Of a stretch of DNA of 6,726 bases, positions 1-5,022 are shown one piece after another (within the stretch, counting starts at the first letter, position 1; each line of letters opens with the position of its first letter). Origin of the DNA: a bacterium (lineage in GTDB: Bacteria; Patescibacteriota; CPR2; UBA1875; JAJYID01); contig JAJYFH010000039.1 of the NCBI GenBank assembly GCA_021791015.1, positions 1 through 6,726 of the forward strand, read 5' to 3'. The position numbers and the translations under genes were made by a program. The notes beneath the pieces were generated by a model, which saw only the letters and a program-made list of their open reading frames with translations, did not search any database and was not told the DNA's origin.

Positions 1-357
1 AGAATACGGGCAATTAAAACAGATAACGGAGCATGCTTCACTAATAGATATACCGGTTATGAAAAGAGTACAGATCCTTTAAATCCCAAGCTTCATGCTC
101 TTGATAGACTTTGTCAAAAAGAGAACATCATCCATTATCTGATTGATCCGGGCAAGCCTGCTCAGAATGGCAAAGTAGAAAGGTCTCATGGAGCAGACCA
201 ACAGCATTTCTACAACAAAACAAAATTCACAACCATTGAGGAATTAAAAATGAAGATGAAACTATGGAATATGTATTACAATGATTTAGAGCACATTGCC
301 TTAGGAGGCAAAACACCCAATGAAGTATTAAGAGGAGTGCAAAAGGTCCGTACCTAA
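1..357 (+). CDS. DDE (rve-type) transposase, C-terminal part, 5' end outside window
   Basis: The reading frame is open from base 1 and stops at TAA 355-357, giving 118 C-terminal residues. It shows the second catalytic aspartate in TDNG (residue 8 of the fragment) and the catalytic glutamate in NGKVERSH (residue 60). A typical tail follows (LWNMYYNDLEH, GKTPNEVL). This is the integrase-core fold of IS3/IS481-type transposases, and the look of the tail favours IS481-like; that is recognition by eye. The spacing between D and E is longer than the 35 residues of classic IS3 members because of a loop around residues 18-38. The first aspartate and the left end of the element lie outside the window. 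The right end is probably just past the stop: a strand ending in CTGCACA at about 382 would give a TGT...ACA type terminus, but this cannot be checked without the left end. Confidence 0.9.
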   Translation, partial: RIRAIKTDNGACFTNRYTGYEKSTDPLNPKLHALDRLCQKENIIHYLIDPGKPAQNGKVERSHGADQQHFYNKTKFTTIEELKMKMKLWNMYYNDLEHIALGGKTPNEVLRGVQKVRT

Positions 358-409
358 AACATTTAAGTCTGGCTCCTGCACATCTCGTTTCGCCAAACGG
401 AGCAGTCTT

Positions 410-439
410 AATAAGCTATCTTCGGGTAGCTTATTTTTA
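410..439 (+). terminator. Intrinsic terminator with UUCG tetraloop
   Basis: A perfect 11-bp stem (410-420 with 425-435, including one G-T pair) encloses the tetraloop TTCG. A run of five T follows. It sits 53 bases after the transposase stop and ends transcription leaving the insertion sequence. The A/T-rich stem base could also work in the other direction. Confidence 0.85.
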
Positions 440-558
440 TTGATGACGTAGTTTAGACTGGAATGAAAACACTTTTTATGATAGAATAATTTTGAAATGT
501 AAAGAGGGCTGCCAACAAGGTATGCCCTTAAACGTTTAGCAACTAGGGAGGTGAACTT

Positions 559-999
559 ATGTTTATGGAAGAAGAGCCCATACGAGTGACTTTCTATCTT
601 TCCGATCTGACGAGTTGCCTGCCAAAGGCACTGATTGAGAAGATGGAAGGGTTGGATGAGAATACCAAGGAGGTCATGCAGTATGAGGGAGTTACGTTCC
701 TCATCTGCAAACCTACTTACAGGGGACAACCGCGAATGTTCTACGTTCTTGTAACCTTGAGCCACGAACTCCCAGAATGGCTCCGTAACCTTCGCTGTCA
801 GGCCGAGACCATCTGCGTTGAACGCGGAGGCATACCCGGAATGGAGGCCATACTCCCCCAACCTGATGGATCAAGTCATAGGCGTCCACCCGATTACGAT
901 CTGAGAGTGAGGATCCAATCTGACACCTGGGCCGGTTTGCGGCGGGTGTGCAAGGCTATTGAAGGGTTCTCAATGCAAAAGCGGACCCTCAGTAGATGA
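559..999 (+). CDS. Hypothetical protein, 146 aa
   Basis: I do not recognise this protein. A strong ribosome binding site (AGGGAGG, 545-551) lies 7 bases before ATG 559. A second in-frame ATG two codons later is less well spaced. The protein is soluble, without signal peptide or membrane segment. It reads as alternating short strands and helices (TFYLSDL, VTFLICK, FYVLVTLSHELPEWL) and has five cysteines (20, 50, 80, 86, 131) in no clear metal-binding spacing. The leader has a hairpin (AGGGC 505-509 with GCCCT 524-528) and a possible -10 at 477-482 (TATGAT) with only a weak -35 near 453. It is probably the first gene of a two-gene unit with the 71-aa gene 40 bases downstream. Base composition is close to 50% GC, higher than the neighbouring transposase fragment. 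Confidence 0.75.
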   Translation: MFMEEEPIRVTFYLSDLTSCLPKALIEKMEGLDENTKEVMQYEGVTFLICKPTYRGQPRMFYVLVTLSHELPEWLRNLRCQAETICVERGGIPGMEAILPQPDGSSHRRPPDYDLRVRIQSDTWAGLRRVCKAIEGFSMQKRTLSR

Positions 1000-1039
1000 C
1001 AGGTCCCATTCAACCATGACATAAGAAAGGCAGAGGAAA

Positions 1040-1255
1040 ATGGCGCTTGGACTCCCTAAAATCAAGGACCCGAAGGATTACACCGATCAGGAACTCGCTG
1101 ATTTGCTCCATAACATGTACGCCGACAAGCCGTTTGGCCAGGATCCCGTTCATGACTTGGCTGCCCATTCGGCCGTAACTCAGCTGAAGAAGCGCGGTTA
1201 TGACCCTGATGTCGCCTTCGACGAAGGGGAGCTGGTAGTAATGGTCGAGAGCTAA
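1040..1255 (+). CDS. Small hypothetical protein, 71 aa
   Basis: I do not recognise this protein. ATG 1040 is preceded by AGAGG (1032-1036), with AAAGG a little further up. It is a small, soluble, acidic protein. A helical first half (DYTDQELADLLHNMYAD) is followed by a His-containing segment (HDLAAHSAVTQLKKRGYDPD) and an acidic end (FDEGELVVMVES). It follows the 146-aa gene on the same strand with a 40-base gap and is followed 30 bases later by a clear terminator, so the two genes probably form one transcript. Nothing visible links it to the DGR. Confidence 0.7.
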   Translation: MALGLPKIKDPKDYTDQELADLLHNMYADKPFGQDPVHDLAAHSAVTQLKKRGYDPDVAFDEGELVVMVES

Positions 1256-1285
1256 TTGATCTGCGCTTTCCAACTTCCTCAAATT

Positions 1286-1330
1286 TCACCCCTTGGGTGA
1301 GGCAACCCCTCATTCGAGGGGTTTCGCTTT
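1286..1330 (+). terminator. Tandem-hairpin terminator
   Basis: Two adjacent hairpins follow the 71-aa gene. TCACCC/GGGTGA (1286-1291 with 1295-1300, 3-base loop) comes first. AACCCCTC/GAGGGGTT (1304-1311 with 1316-1323, loop ATTC) comes second, with a T-rich tail TTCGCTTTT. The second is the likely terminator. It closes the left gene pair just before the direct repeat begins. Confidence 0.8.
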
Positions 1331-1337
1331 TCGGTTC

Positions 1338-1593
1338 ACCAAAATAACTTTAAAACTTATGGATTCCCACTCAAAAATATCCTTGGATTTACGGGGATAT
1401 GCATAACTTCAATCTGAAAGTGGAGATGCGGGCCGGTTGACCAACCGGTTCTGAAGCCAAAAACTCATTATATAATATGATATTTACCGAGCCGCTGGAA
1501 TACTCCCTTGCAACGGGTTTTGGAACACCTAAATTATCCCTTCCCTTCAGTATAAATGAGCACTTTCATGGCTCTGATTGTCTAAATGGTGGA
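1338..1593. repeat. Long direct repeat, copy 1 (proposed attachment-side terminus)
   Basis: This stretch matches 6046-6302 in the same orientation. The last 197 bases (1397-1593 with 6106-6302) are identical. The first 60 bases show a few substitutions (for example 1396 G against 6105 T) and one single-base indel. Homology stops exactly at TGGTGGA (1587-1593); in copy 2 those seven bases are the 3' end of tRNA-Ala, including the CCA. Inside are a 16-bp inverted repeat (1433-1448, CCGGTTG-AC-CAACCGG) and an A/T palindrome ATTATATAAT (1467-1476). These could be recombinase-binding sites; that is inference. Together with the terminator this accounts for most of the gene-poor stretch 1256-1683. 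Confidence 0.95.
1433..1448. repeat. 16-bp inverted repeat inside the direct repeat (also at 6142-6157)
   Basis: CCGGTTG and CAACCGG form a perfect 7-bp dyad around a 2-base centre, present identically in both copies of the long repeat. Such a short-centre dyad fits a dimeric DNA-binding protein better than an RNA hairpin. Binding by a recombinase or a regulator is possible; neither can be shown from sequence. Confidence 0.5.
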
Positions 1594-1698
1594 GCGTACT
1601 CGGAAAACTTGGAACACCTCATTGAGATTGCTCTTGAGTGGGAGCCTGCTTTAAAACGGATTTATGAAGCGGTAGACAAGGGATTAGATACTGTCTAG
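1477..1698 (+). CDS. Doubtful 73-aa reading frame crossing the repeat boundary
   Basis: The frame starts inside the repeat and continues 34 residues past its end. It has no ribosome binding site: TATAAT lies directly before the ATG. The first half reads like untranslated sequence. The part beyond the repeat (SENLEHLIEIALEWEPALKRIYEAV) looks like a genuine amphipathic helix, so it may be the remnant or C-terminus of a gene rearranged at the junction. In copy 2 the same frame ends after about 40 residues, because the tRNA sequence supplies a stop. It overlaps the end of the convergent XRE gene by 15 bases. No function can be suggested. Confidence 0.3.
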   Translation: MIFTEPLEYSLATGFGTPKLSLPFSINEHFHGSDCLNGGAYSENLEHLIEIALEWEPALKRIYEAVDKGLDTV

Positions 1699-1893
1699 CG
1701 GTGATTTTATATTTAGTACCTTAAGAATAGATTGGAGCTTTTCGAAGGAAATTTTCTTCTCCCCACGCTCAACCTCTGCATAATAGTTTGTACTAATGCC
1801 GGATCTCTTCGCCAATTCTGCTTGACTCAGATCGGCTTGCTCTCTTGCTTTTCTTAATTTGTTTCCGAGCTCTACAGCATCTTTACTCTTCAT
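1684..1893 (-). CDS. XRE-family helix-turn-helix regulator
   Basis: This 69-aa protein is essentially a single Cro/C1-type helix-turn-helix domain (HTH_3, about residues 8-63). The recognition segment is LSQAELAKRSGISTNYYAEVERG-like, with the typical E-x-G end of the fourth helix. Proteins of this size bind DNA as dimers and usually repress their own promoter. It is transcribed away from the PLD-like gene. The 44 bases between the two starts contain the dyad TATTTT-ATC-AAAATA, a natural operator candidate. There is no clear ribosome binding site before ATG 1893. An A/T-rich -10-like sequence lies only some ten bases upstream, so the mRNA may be leaderless. The last codons overlap the end of the doubtful 73-aa frame by 15 bases. 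Confidence 0.9.
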   Translation of the reverse strand: MKSKDAVELGNKLRKAREQADLSQAELAKRSGISTNYYAEVERGEKKISFEKLQSILKVLNIKSPLDSI

Positions 1894-1898
1894 GAGGA

Positions 1899-1913
1899 TA
1901 TTTTATCAAAATA
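1899..1913. promoter_or_regulatory. Candidate operator between the XRE and PLD genes
   Basis: A perfect inverted repeat (TATTTT, 3-base spacer, AAAATA) is centred at 1906, between the divergent starts at 1893 and 1938. Its position and symmetry fit a binding site for the adjacent XRE regulator, controlling both genes. Short A/T palindromes also arise by chance, so this remains inference. Confidence 0.45.
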
Positions 1914-1937
1914 AAGCAAAAAATTAAAGGAGAAAAA

Positions 1938-2531
1938 TTGACAAACCAAACAACAACAATCTATAACGAACGCACTTTTTATCCGGCTTTTACAAAAGAT
2001 ATGCTGAAAGCCAAGAAAGAGGTTATTATTTATAGTCCTTTTATTACGAAGTATCGGGCTGATTTCTTTAGAAAGACCTTTGTTAGACTGAGAATTAAAA
2101 ACATTAAGCTTTTTATATTTACCCGCCCTATCGGGGAGCATGAAGAATATGTTCAAGAAGAGGCCAGAGCCGCTATCCAAATCTATGAGAGTTTAGGGGC
2201 TCGAGTGGTTTTCCTCGAAGGCTCTATACATGAAAAAGTAGCTGTGATTGACAAAAAAATTCTCTGGACCGGGAGCATGAATATTCTCTCCCAGAGATCA
2301 AGCAGAGAGTTAATGACAAGAACAGAAGACGAGGCTTTGACTGCTCAATTTATATCACACCTGGATTTAAACGGAAATTTCAAGCTAAGGGCCGGTACCA
2401 GAGTTTCAATATTAGGTATAGTTATAAAGGGCATATTTTCCGGCTTATTCGCAATTATTCGTCAAGTCATGGTAATATTAATCAAAGGGATTGTAGCTGT
2501 TTTTAATATAATAAGCATTATTTTAGGATAA
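1938..2531 (+). CDS. Phospholipase D-like (HKD) protein with hydrophobic C-terminus
   Basis: The 197-aa protein starts at TTG 1938, five bases after a good AAAGGAG (1926-1932). One HKD motif is complete: H98, K100, D105 and then GSMN at 112-115, with a downstream glutamate (E124). The N-terminal part (VIIYSPFIT, IKLFIFTRP) matches the PLD-like alpha/beta fold. Proteins with a single HKD motif, such as Nuc-type nucleases, form the active site by dimerising, so a nuclease or phosphodiesterase role is likely. Residues 156-197 are strongly hydrophobic (IVIKGIFSGLFAII, VMVILIKGIVAVFNIISIIL) and could be one or two membrane segments or a membrane-lying hairpin. That tail is unusual for a plain Nuc-like enzyme. 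It is divergent from the XRE regulator and six bases upstream of the 122-aa gene, so the two plus-strand genes are probably an operon. Confidence 0.85.
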   Translation: MTNQTTTIYNERTFYPAFTKDMLKAKKEVIIYSPFITKYRADFFRKTFVRLRIKNIKLFIFTRPIGEHEEYVQEEARAAIQIYESLGARVVFLEGSIHEKVAVIDKKILWTGSMNILSQRSSRELMTRTEDEALTAQFISHLDLNGNFKLRAGTRVSILGIVIKGIFSGLFAIIRQVMVILIKGIVAVFNIISIILG

Positions 2532-2537
2532 TTAATT

Positions 2538-2906
2538 ATGAATGATCATTTACTATCGATGGACTACTCTGACCTCCCGGAACCTACTAAGGTTGAGGTT
2601 GAGGTCGCCATAGAGAAGCTTTCAGAGAGATATCACCGTGCGTTCACATATGAAGACGCCTCGAGGTTTATTACCCTGAGTAAAGCCCTGAAAATATGGA
2701 AAGAAATAGATGAAGACATTGAAGAAGGCGGGCAAATTGATAAGAAACATGCAAAAATGGTCCAAAAGTATTTTAAGAAAGATGGTAAGAAAATCTCCCT
2801 CGAAATGGCTTATATCGAGGCAGAGAAAGGTCTCATCACCCATATCACACTTGAGATGCTTAAAATTACAGATGAGCTAAAAGCATTAACCGAAGGCCAT
2901 AAGTAG
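2538..2906 (+). CDS. Hypothetical charged helical protein, 122 aa
   Basis: I do not recognise this protein. It starts six bases after the PLD-like gene, with a weak AGGA (2525-2528) that overlaps the upstream stop region, so translation is probably coupled. It is soluble and rich in Lys and Glu, and nearly all of it is predicted helix by eye (EPTKVEVEVAIEKLSERY, KALKIWKEIDEDIEE, KKHAKMVQKYFKKDG). There is no cysteine and no membrane segment. Operon partnership suggests a shared task with the PLD-like protein. It converges on the 57-aa minus-strand gene with only four bases between the two stop codons and no terminator, so the two transcripts must overlap. Confidence 0.75.
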   Translation: MNDHLLSMDYSDLPEPTKVEVEVAIEKLSERYHRAFTYEDASRFITLSKALKIWKEIDEDIEEGGQIDKKHAKMVQKYFKKDGKKISLEMAYIEAEKGLITHITLEMLKITDELKALTEGHK

Positions 2907-2910
2907 ACTA

Positions 2911-3084
2911 TTATCCGGTAACTTCTTCATCAAGCTGACTTGGCAACTTGCCGGTTTCCACGAACATTCTGAAATCGTCTGCTATAATCATCCACTGCGA
3001 ATAGCCCAATGCCTGTCTTGGGATAGCACCAAGAAACTTCTCGGAATATTTATCAAATTCTTTAAGAAATTCTTCTTTTTTCAT
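2911..3084 (-). CDS. Small hypothetical protein downstream of the RT, 57 aa
   Basis: The frame begins at ATG 3084 and stops at TAA 2911. It lies 48 bases downstream of the reverse transcriptase stop on the same strand. The protein begins MKKEEFLKEFDKYSEKFL, continues with a Trp-containing middle (GYSQWMIIADDFRMF) and ends LPSQLDEEVTG. The amphipathic character and balanced composition look coding. I do not recognise the family. There is no clear Shine-Dalgarno sequence. A weak promoter-like pair (TTGTTT, 18 bp, TAAAAT) lies just upstream, so it may be expressed with the reverse transcriptase or alone. It could be a DGR accessory protein or an unrelated gene caught next to it. Confidence 0.6.
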   Translation of the reverse strand: MKKEEFLKEFDKYSEKFLGAIPRQALGYSQWMIIADDFRMFVETGKLPSQLDEEVTG

Positions 3085-3132
3085 ATGTCAATTTTATCTT
3101 TATTGAATAAGTCAAAACAAGTAGACAGATCT

Positions 3133-4146
3133 TCACTTTGATTTAGGCACAATCTCTTCAATCTTTTTCTCAAGCTCATACCCATCACAATGCTTGAGAA
3201 GTCCTAAATATGAAGACTTATTATTTTCATTCACCCTTTGCAACATCCTTCTTTTTGTTTTTGTCCTCAAAACTGTGTGATGAGGTAAAACAACATATCC
3301 GAGAAAATCTATGCCCTGACCCAATGTACGAATGGTATTCTTATCTTCATGCAATGATAGCTTCAATTCTTGTTGGAGAAAGCTGTCAATTTTCAAAGAA
3401 AGCGATTCCAAATAATCTTTATCGTCACTCAAGATTGTAAAGTCATCACAATAACGAATGTAATACTGCTCCTTCAAATCATGCTTTACAAACCTATCAA
3501 GCTCATGCAGATAAATATTTGCAAAAAGCTGGCTGGTTAAATTGCCGATTGGCATACCCTTTGGGCTGGCAAAATCAAAGGTAATTTGGCCGCTTTTACT
3601 CCTTTTCCGATTCTCACCAAAACTATCAATAATATTTTCAATCAGCCACATTGTGTCTTCATCTCTGATTTTCCGGCTGATTAAATTCTTCAACACCTCA
3701 TGATCAACTGAAGCAAAGAACTTTCTAACATCACACTGCAAAACAAAGCAAGGATGAGTATAGTTACGGCTTACCTTTCGAGTAAAAACTTCCAATCTTT
3801 TCACCGCCCTGTGTGTTCCTTTGTAATTTCGGCATGAATATGAATCATAGATAAAGTCCTTATCAAATATGGGATAAAGAAGCCGATAAATAGCATGATG
3901 AACTATTCTGTCTCTTACAATCGCTTTATGAATATGCCGAAGCTTTGGGTCAGTGATATAAAATGAGGTATAATTGTAATGCCGGTATGATTTATGGTTA
4001 AGCTGAGAGTGCAGGCTGAAAAGATTATTCTCAAGATGTCTCTCAAAAGTTAGCACATCTTGTTTTTTTCTCTTGCCGACTCTAAACTCCTCCCAACTTG
4101 AGCAAAGATTTTCCAAACTAATAATTTTAAGAAAGAGGTTATCCAT
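3133..4146 (-). CDS. DGR reverse transcriptase
   Basis: This 337-aa protein is the error-prone reverse transcriptase of a diversity-generating retroelement. The DGR hallmark GMPIGNLTSQ is at residues 197-206, where group II intron enzymes have a QG..SP motif. The catalytic aspartates are D139 (CDVRKFF) and D234-D235 in the box RYCDDF; the usual residue before the DD pair is V, A or M, here C. The end of the palm is marked by GIDFLGYVV (278-286). The N-terminus (ISLENL, GKRKK, VRDRIVHHA, YDSYSCR..KGTH) matches the Avd-associated type. There is no maturase or endonuclease domain, and the length is normal for the family. With Avd it copies the TR RNA at 4533-4659 and misincorporates opposite adenines. 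ATG 4146 lies inside CATG shared with the avd start. The nearest ribosome binding site (AAAGGA, 4159-4164) is 12 bases away, which is long. Its promoter must lie inside avd, unless the TR transcript reads through. Confidence 0.97.
   Translation of the reverse strand: MDNLFLKIISLENLCSSWEEFRVGKRKKQDVLTFERHLENNLFSLHSQLNHKSYRHYNYTSFYITDPKLRHIHKAIVRDRIVHHAIYRLLYPIFDKDFIYDSYSCRNYKGTHRAVKRLEVFTRKVSRNYTHPCFVLQCDVRKFFASVDHEVLKNLISRKIRDEDTMWLIENIIDSFGENRKRSKSGQITFDFASPKGMPIGNLTSQLFANIYLHELDRFVKHDLKEQYYIRYCDDFTILSDDKDYLESLSLKIDSFLQQELKLSLHEDKNTIRTLGQGIDFLGYVVLPHHTVLRTKTKRRMLQRVNENNKSSYLGLLKHCDGYELEKKIEEIVPKSK
4098..4127 (+). promoter_or_regulatory. Candidate promoter for avd
   Basis: TTGAGC (4098-4103) is followed after 17-18 bases by ATAATT/TAATTT (4121-4127), about 20 bases before the avd start. 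It lies within the 5' coding part of the reverse transcriptase gene on the opposite strand. The -35 is fair and the -10 mediocre. Confidence 0.35.
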
Positions 4147-4486
4147 GCAAAAAGAAATTCCTTTGACTCAGAAAGTTTATGATTTTTATAGCTCGCTATA
4201 TATTCTGACCCAGAAAATGCCCAAGAAAGACAAATATTCGCTAGGTATCAAGATTGATAAAGCCACTCTCGATCTGCTTGAGATTGTTATTGAAGCGGGC
4301 AATGCTAAACCGGATGAGAAGCTAATGATCTTGCAAAAAACATCGGCAAAAACCGACCTTCTAAAGCTTCTTATCAGGCTCTGTTATGACATAAAAGCTA
4401 TTGATAAGAAGAAATATCTAAAACTTGAGGAACGGCTTCAGGAAATCGGCAGAATGCTTGGCGGTTGGATCAAGTCACTCAGATAA
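4145..4486 (+). CDS. avd: Accessory variability determinant (Avd), four-helix-bundle protein
   Basis: This 113-aa protein is an Avd-type accessory subunit. In studied DGRs Avd forms a barrel-shaped pentamer that binds the reverse transcriptase and the template RNA and is needed for mutagenic copying. Four helices can be read: residues 5-23, 30-53, 57-88 (TSAKTDLLKLLIRLCYDIKAI) and 90-113. The signature MPKKDKYSLG and the ending IGRMLGGWIKSLR are typical of the family. ATG 4145 has a good AAGAGG (4133-4138) six bases upstream; an open frame further upstream is antisense to the reverse transcriptase and is not expected to be used. The gene lies on the strand opposite to target, TR and reverse transcriptase. 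This is unusual, since avd, TR and RT commonly read the same way. A terminator lies three bases past the stop. Confidence 0.93.
   Translation: MQKEIPLTQKVYDFYSSLYILTQKMPKKDKYSLGIKIDKATLDLLEIVIEAGNAKPDEKLMILQKTSAKTDLLKLLIRLCYDIKAIDKKKYLKLEERLQEIGRMLGGWIKSLR
4197..4224 (-). promoter_or_regulatory. Weak candidate promoter for the reverse transcriptase
   Basis: On the minus strand TTGGGC (4224-4219) is followed after 16 bases by TATATA (4202-4197), about 50 bases before the RT start and inside avd. It is the best pair I see there, but A/T-rich sequence makes such matches common. A start here is needed if the terminator at 4490-4521 blocks read-through. Confidence 0.25.
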
Positions 4487-4488
4487 GT

Positions 4489-4522
4489 AAAAAGGAGAGA
4501 ATGAAAAAATCCTCTCCTTTTC
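4489..4522. terminator. Bidirectional terminator between avd and TR
   Basis: A perfect 10-bp stem (AAAAGGAGAG 4490-4499 with its complement 4512-4521) has a 12-base loop. T-rich sequence follows on the plus strand (TTTTCTTT), and the minus strand gives CCTTTTTACTT. It can end avd mRNA coming from the left and the TR transcript coming from the right. It separates TR from the reverse transcriptase gene. Confidence 0.8.
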
Positions 4523-4532
4523 TTTCAAGCAT

Positions 4533-4659
4533 TCCCAGACGACCGGCGCCGCATAGTTCTGATTGCGATTATCAGTCCTGTTGGAGTTCACGTTCGCCTT
4601 GCCATTGTCGGCATTCCAGTTGCCATACGGAGCATCGCGCCACTCGGATACACCGGAAG
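4533..4659 (-). repeat. DGR template repeat (TR)
   Basis: The 127-bp TR aligns without gaps to the VR at 5030-5156 (constant offset 497). Sixteen positions differ; at 15 of them the TR has adenine on the minus (sense) strand: 9 A to G, 3 A to C and 3 A to T. The variable block is 4558-4626, where 15 of 25 template adenines are changed. Read in the VR frame the TR has nine asparagine codons, the AAY codons typical of DGR templates. The 25 bases at its 3' end (4533-4557), GC-rich and unchanged, would act as the initiation region. A 62-codon frame across the TR starts at TTG without a ribosome binding site and is not a gene. Confidence 0.97.
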
Positions 4660-4879
4660 TCAAATATGCTATCTGCCGTCCTTTACCACCAGGGCCAGAC
4701 GCATCCGGCCCCTGTATTTCATTTGAGACCTTGCTATCTCAAGCAAATAACACGGAGTGCTCGAAATGCGCTAGACGCTTGGTTTAATCTTGATCAGACC
4801 AATTCTGCTAGATTTGCTTTTCGAAGATTTCGGCGGCTAAAATCCTTGAACTTTAACACTTTACCTACTTTCCGATGTG

Positions 4880-4888
4880 ATTATATCA
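4880..4888 (-). promoter_or_regulatory. Extended -10 promoter for the TR transcript
   Basis: The minus strand reads TGATATAAT, a perfect extended -10 (TG-N-TATAAT). At 17 bp the -35 position is a poor TCGAGC, as is tolerated by extended -10 promoters. It lies between the target gene and TR and points at TR, with an expected start near 4873. Confidence 0.6.
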
Positions 4889-4916
4889 GAAAAAGAAAAG
4901 GAGCTCGAGCATTTTC

Positions 4917-5001
4917 TGGCTAAAAGTCAGCCAAAATTTGCGTCGAGCCCCTGCGGGGCTTAAAGAACCAAGAAACAAGTTCCAAGGTTCCAAAAGCCCC
5001 G
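4917..5001 (-). terminator. Hairpin cluster downstream of the VR, with alternative stems
   Basis: Three inverted repeats follow the target gene. CGGGGCTT (4954-4961) can pair with AAGCCCCG (4994-5001) around a 32-base loop. The same GGGGCT (4955-4960) can instead pair with AGCCCC (4946-4951) around TGC. TGGCT/AGCCA (4917-4921 with 4929-4933) comes next and is followed on the minus strand by GAAAA rather than a T run. The first two exclude each other. They may stop target-gene transcription, or act as the DNA hairpin that sits beyond the VR in other DGRs and helps retrohoming. No gene is seen between 4660 and 5022. Confidence 0.6.
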
Positions 5002-5022
5002 TGAGAGACCAAGCGACAAGCG

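Larger units (their letters stand above)
4489..4873 (-). ncRNA. Proposed DGR template RNA transcript
   Basis: The proposed transcript starts about 7 bases after the extended -10 at 4880-4888, runs through the TR and ends at the bidirectional terminator, giving about 385 bases. The ~214-base leader before the TR holds no convincing gene. It has clear hairpins: GGGCC/GGCCC (4692-4696 with 4707-4711, extended by two more pairs across a mismatch) and TTGAGA/TCTCAA (4723-4728 with 4737-4742). In studied DGRs, structured RNA flanking the TR recruits reverse transcriptase and Avd, so a stand-alone structured RNA fits. Exact ends are inferred. Confidence 0.6.

Noticed and set aside
328..861. 177-codon minus-strand frame
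   Set aside because: It runs through the UUCG terminator and antisense to the 146-aa gene, which has a strong ribosome binding site.
1437..1476. TTGACC plus TATAAT as a promoter for the 73-codon frame
   Set aside because: The spacing is 28 bp, too long for sigma70, and TATAAT abuts the ATG.
3133..4146. RT as part of a group II intron or a retron
   Set aside because: The IGNLTSQ motif, lack of a maturase domain and presence of TR, VR and Avd identify a DGR. No intron domains or msr/msd were seen.
4475..4663. 62-codon minus-strand frame across the TR that resembles the target C-terminus
   Set aside because: It starts at TTG without a ribosome binding site, and its similarity is exactly the TR copy of the VR. 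The TR is a template, not a gene.
4465..4923. Plus-strand frames over TR and leader (152 and 74 codons)
   Set aside because: Composition is poor for a protein (rich in His, Arg and Ser, with no start signal), and they lie antisense to the TR transcript.
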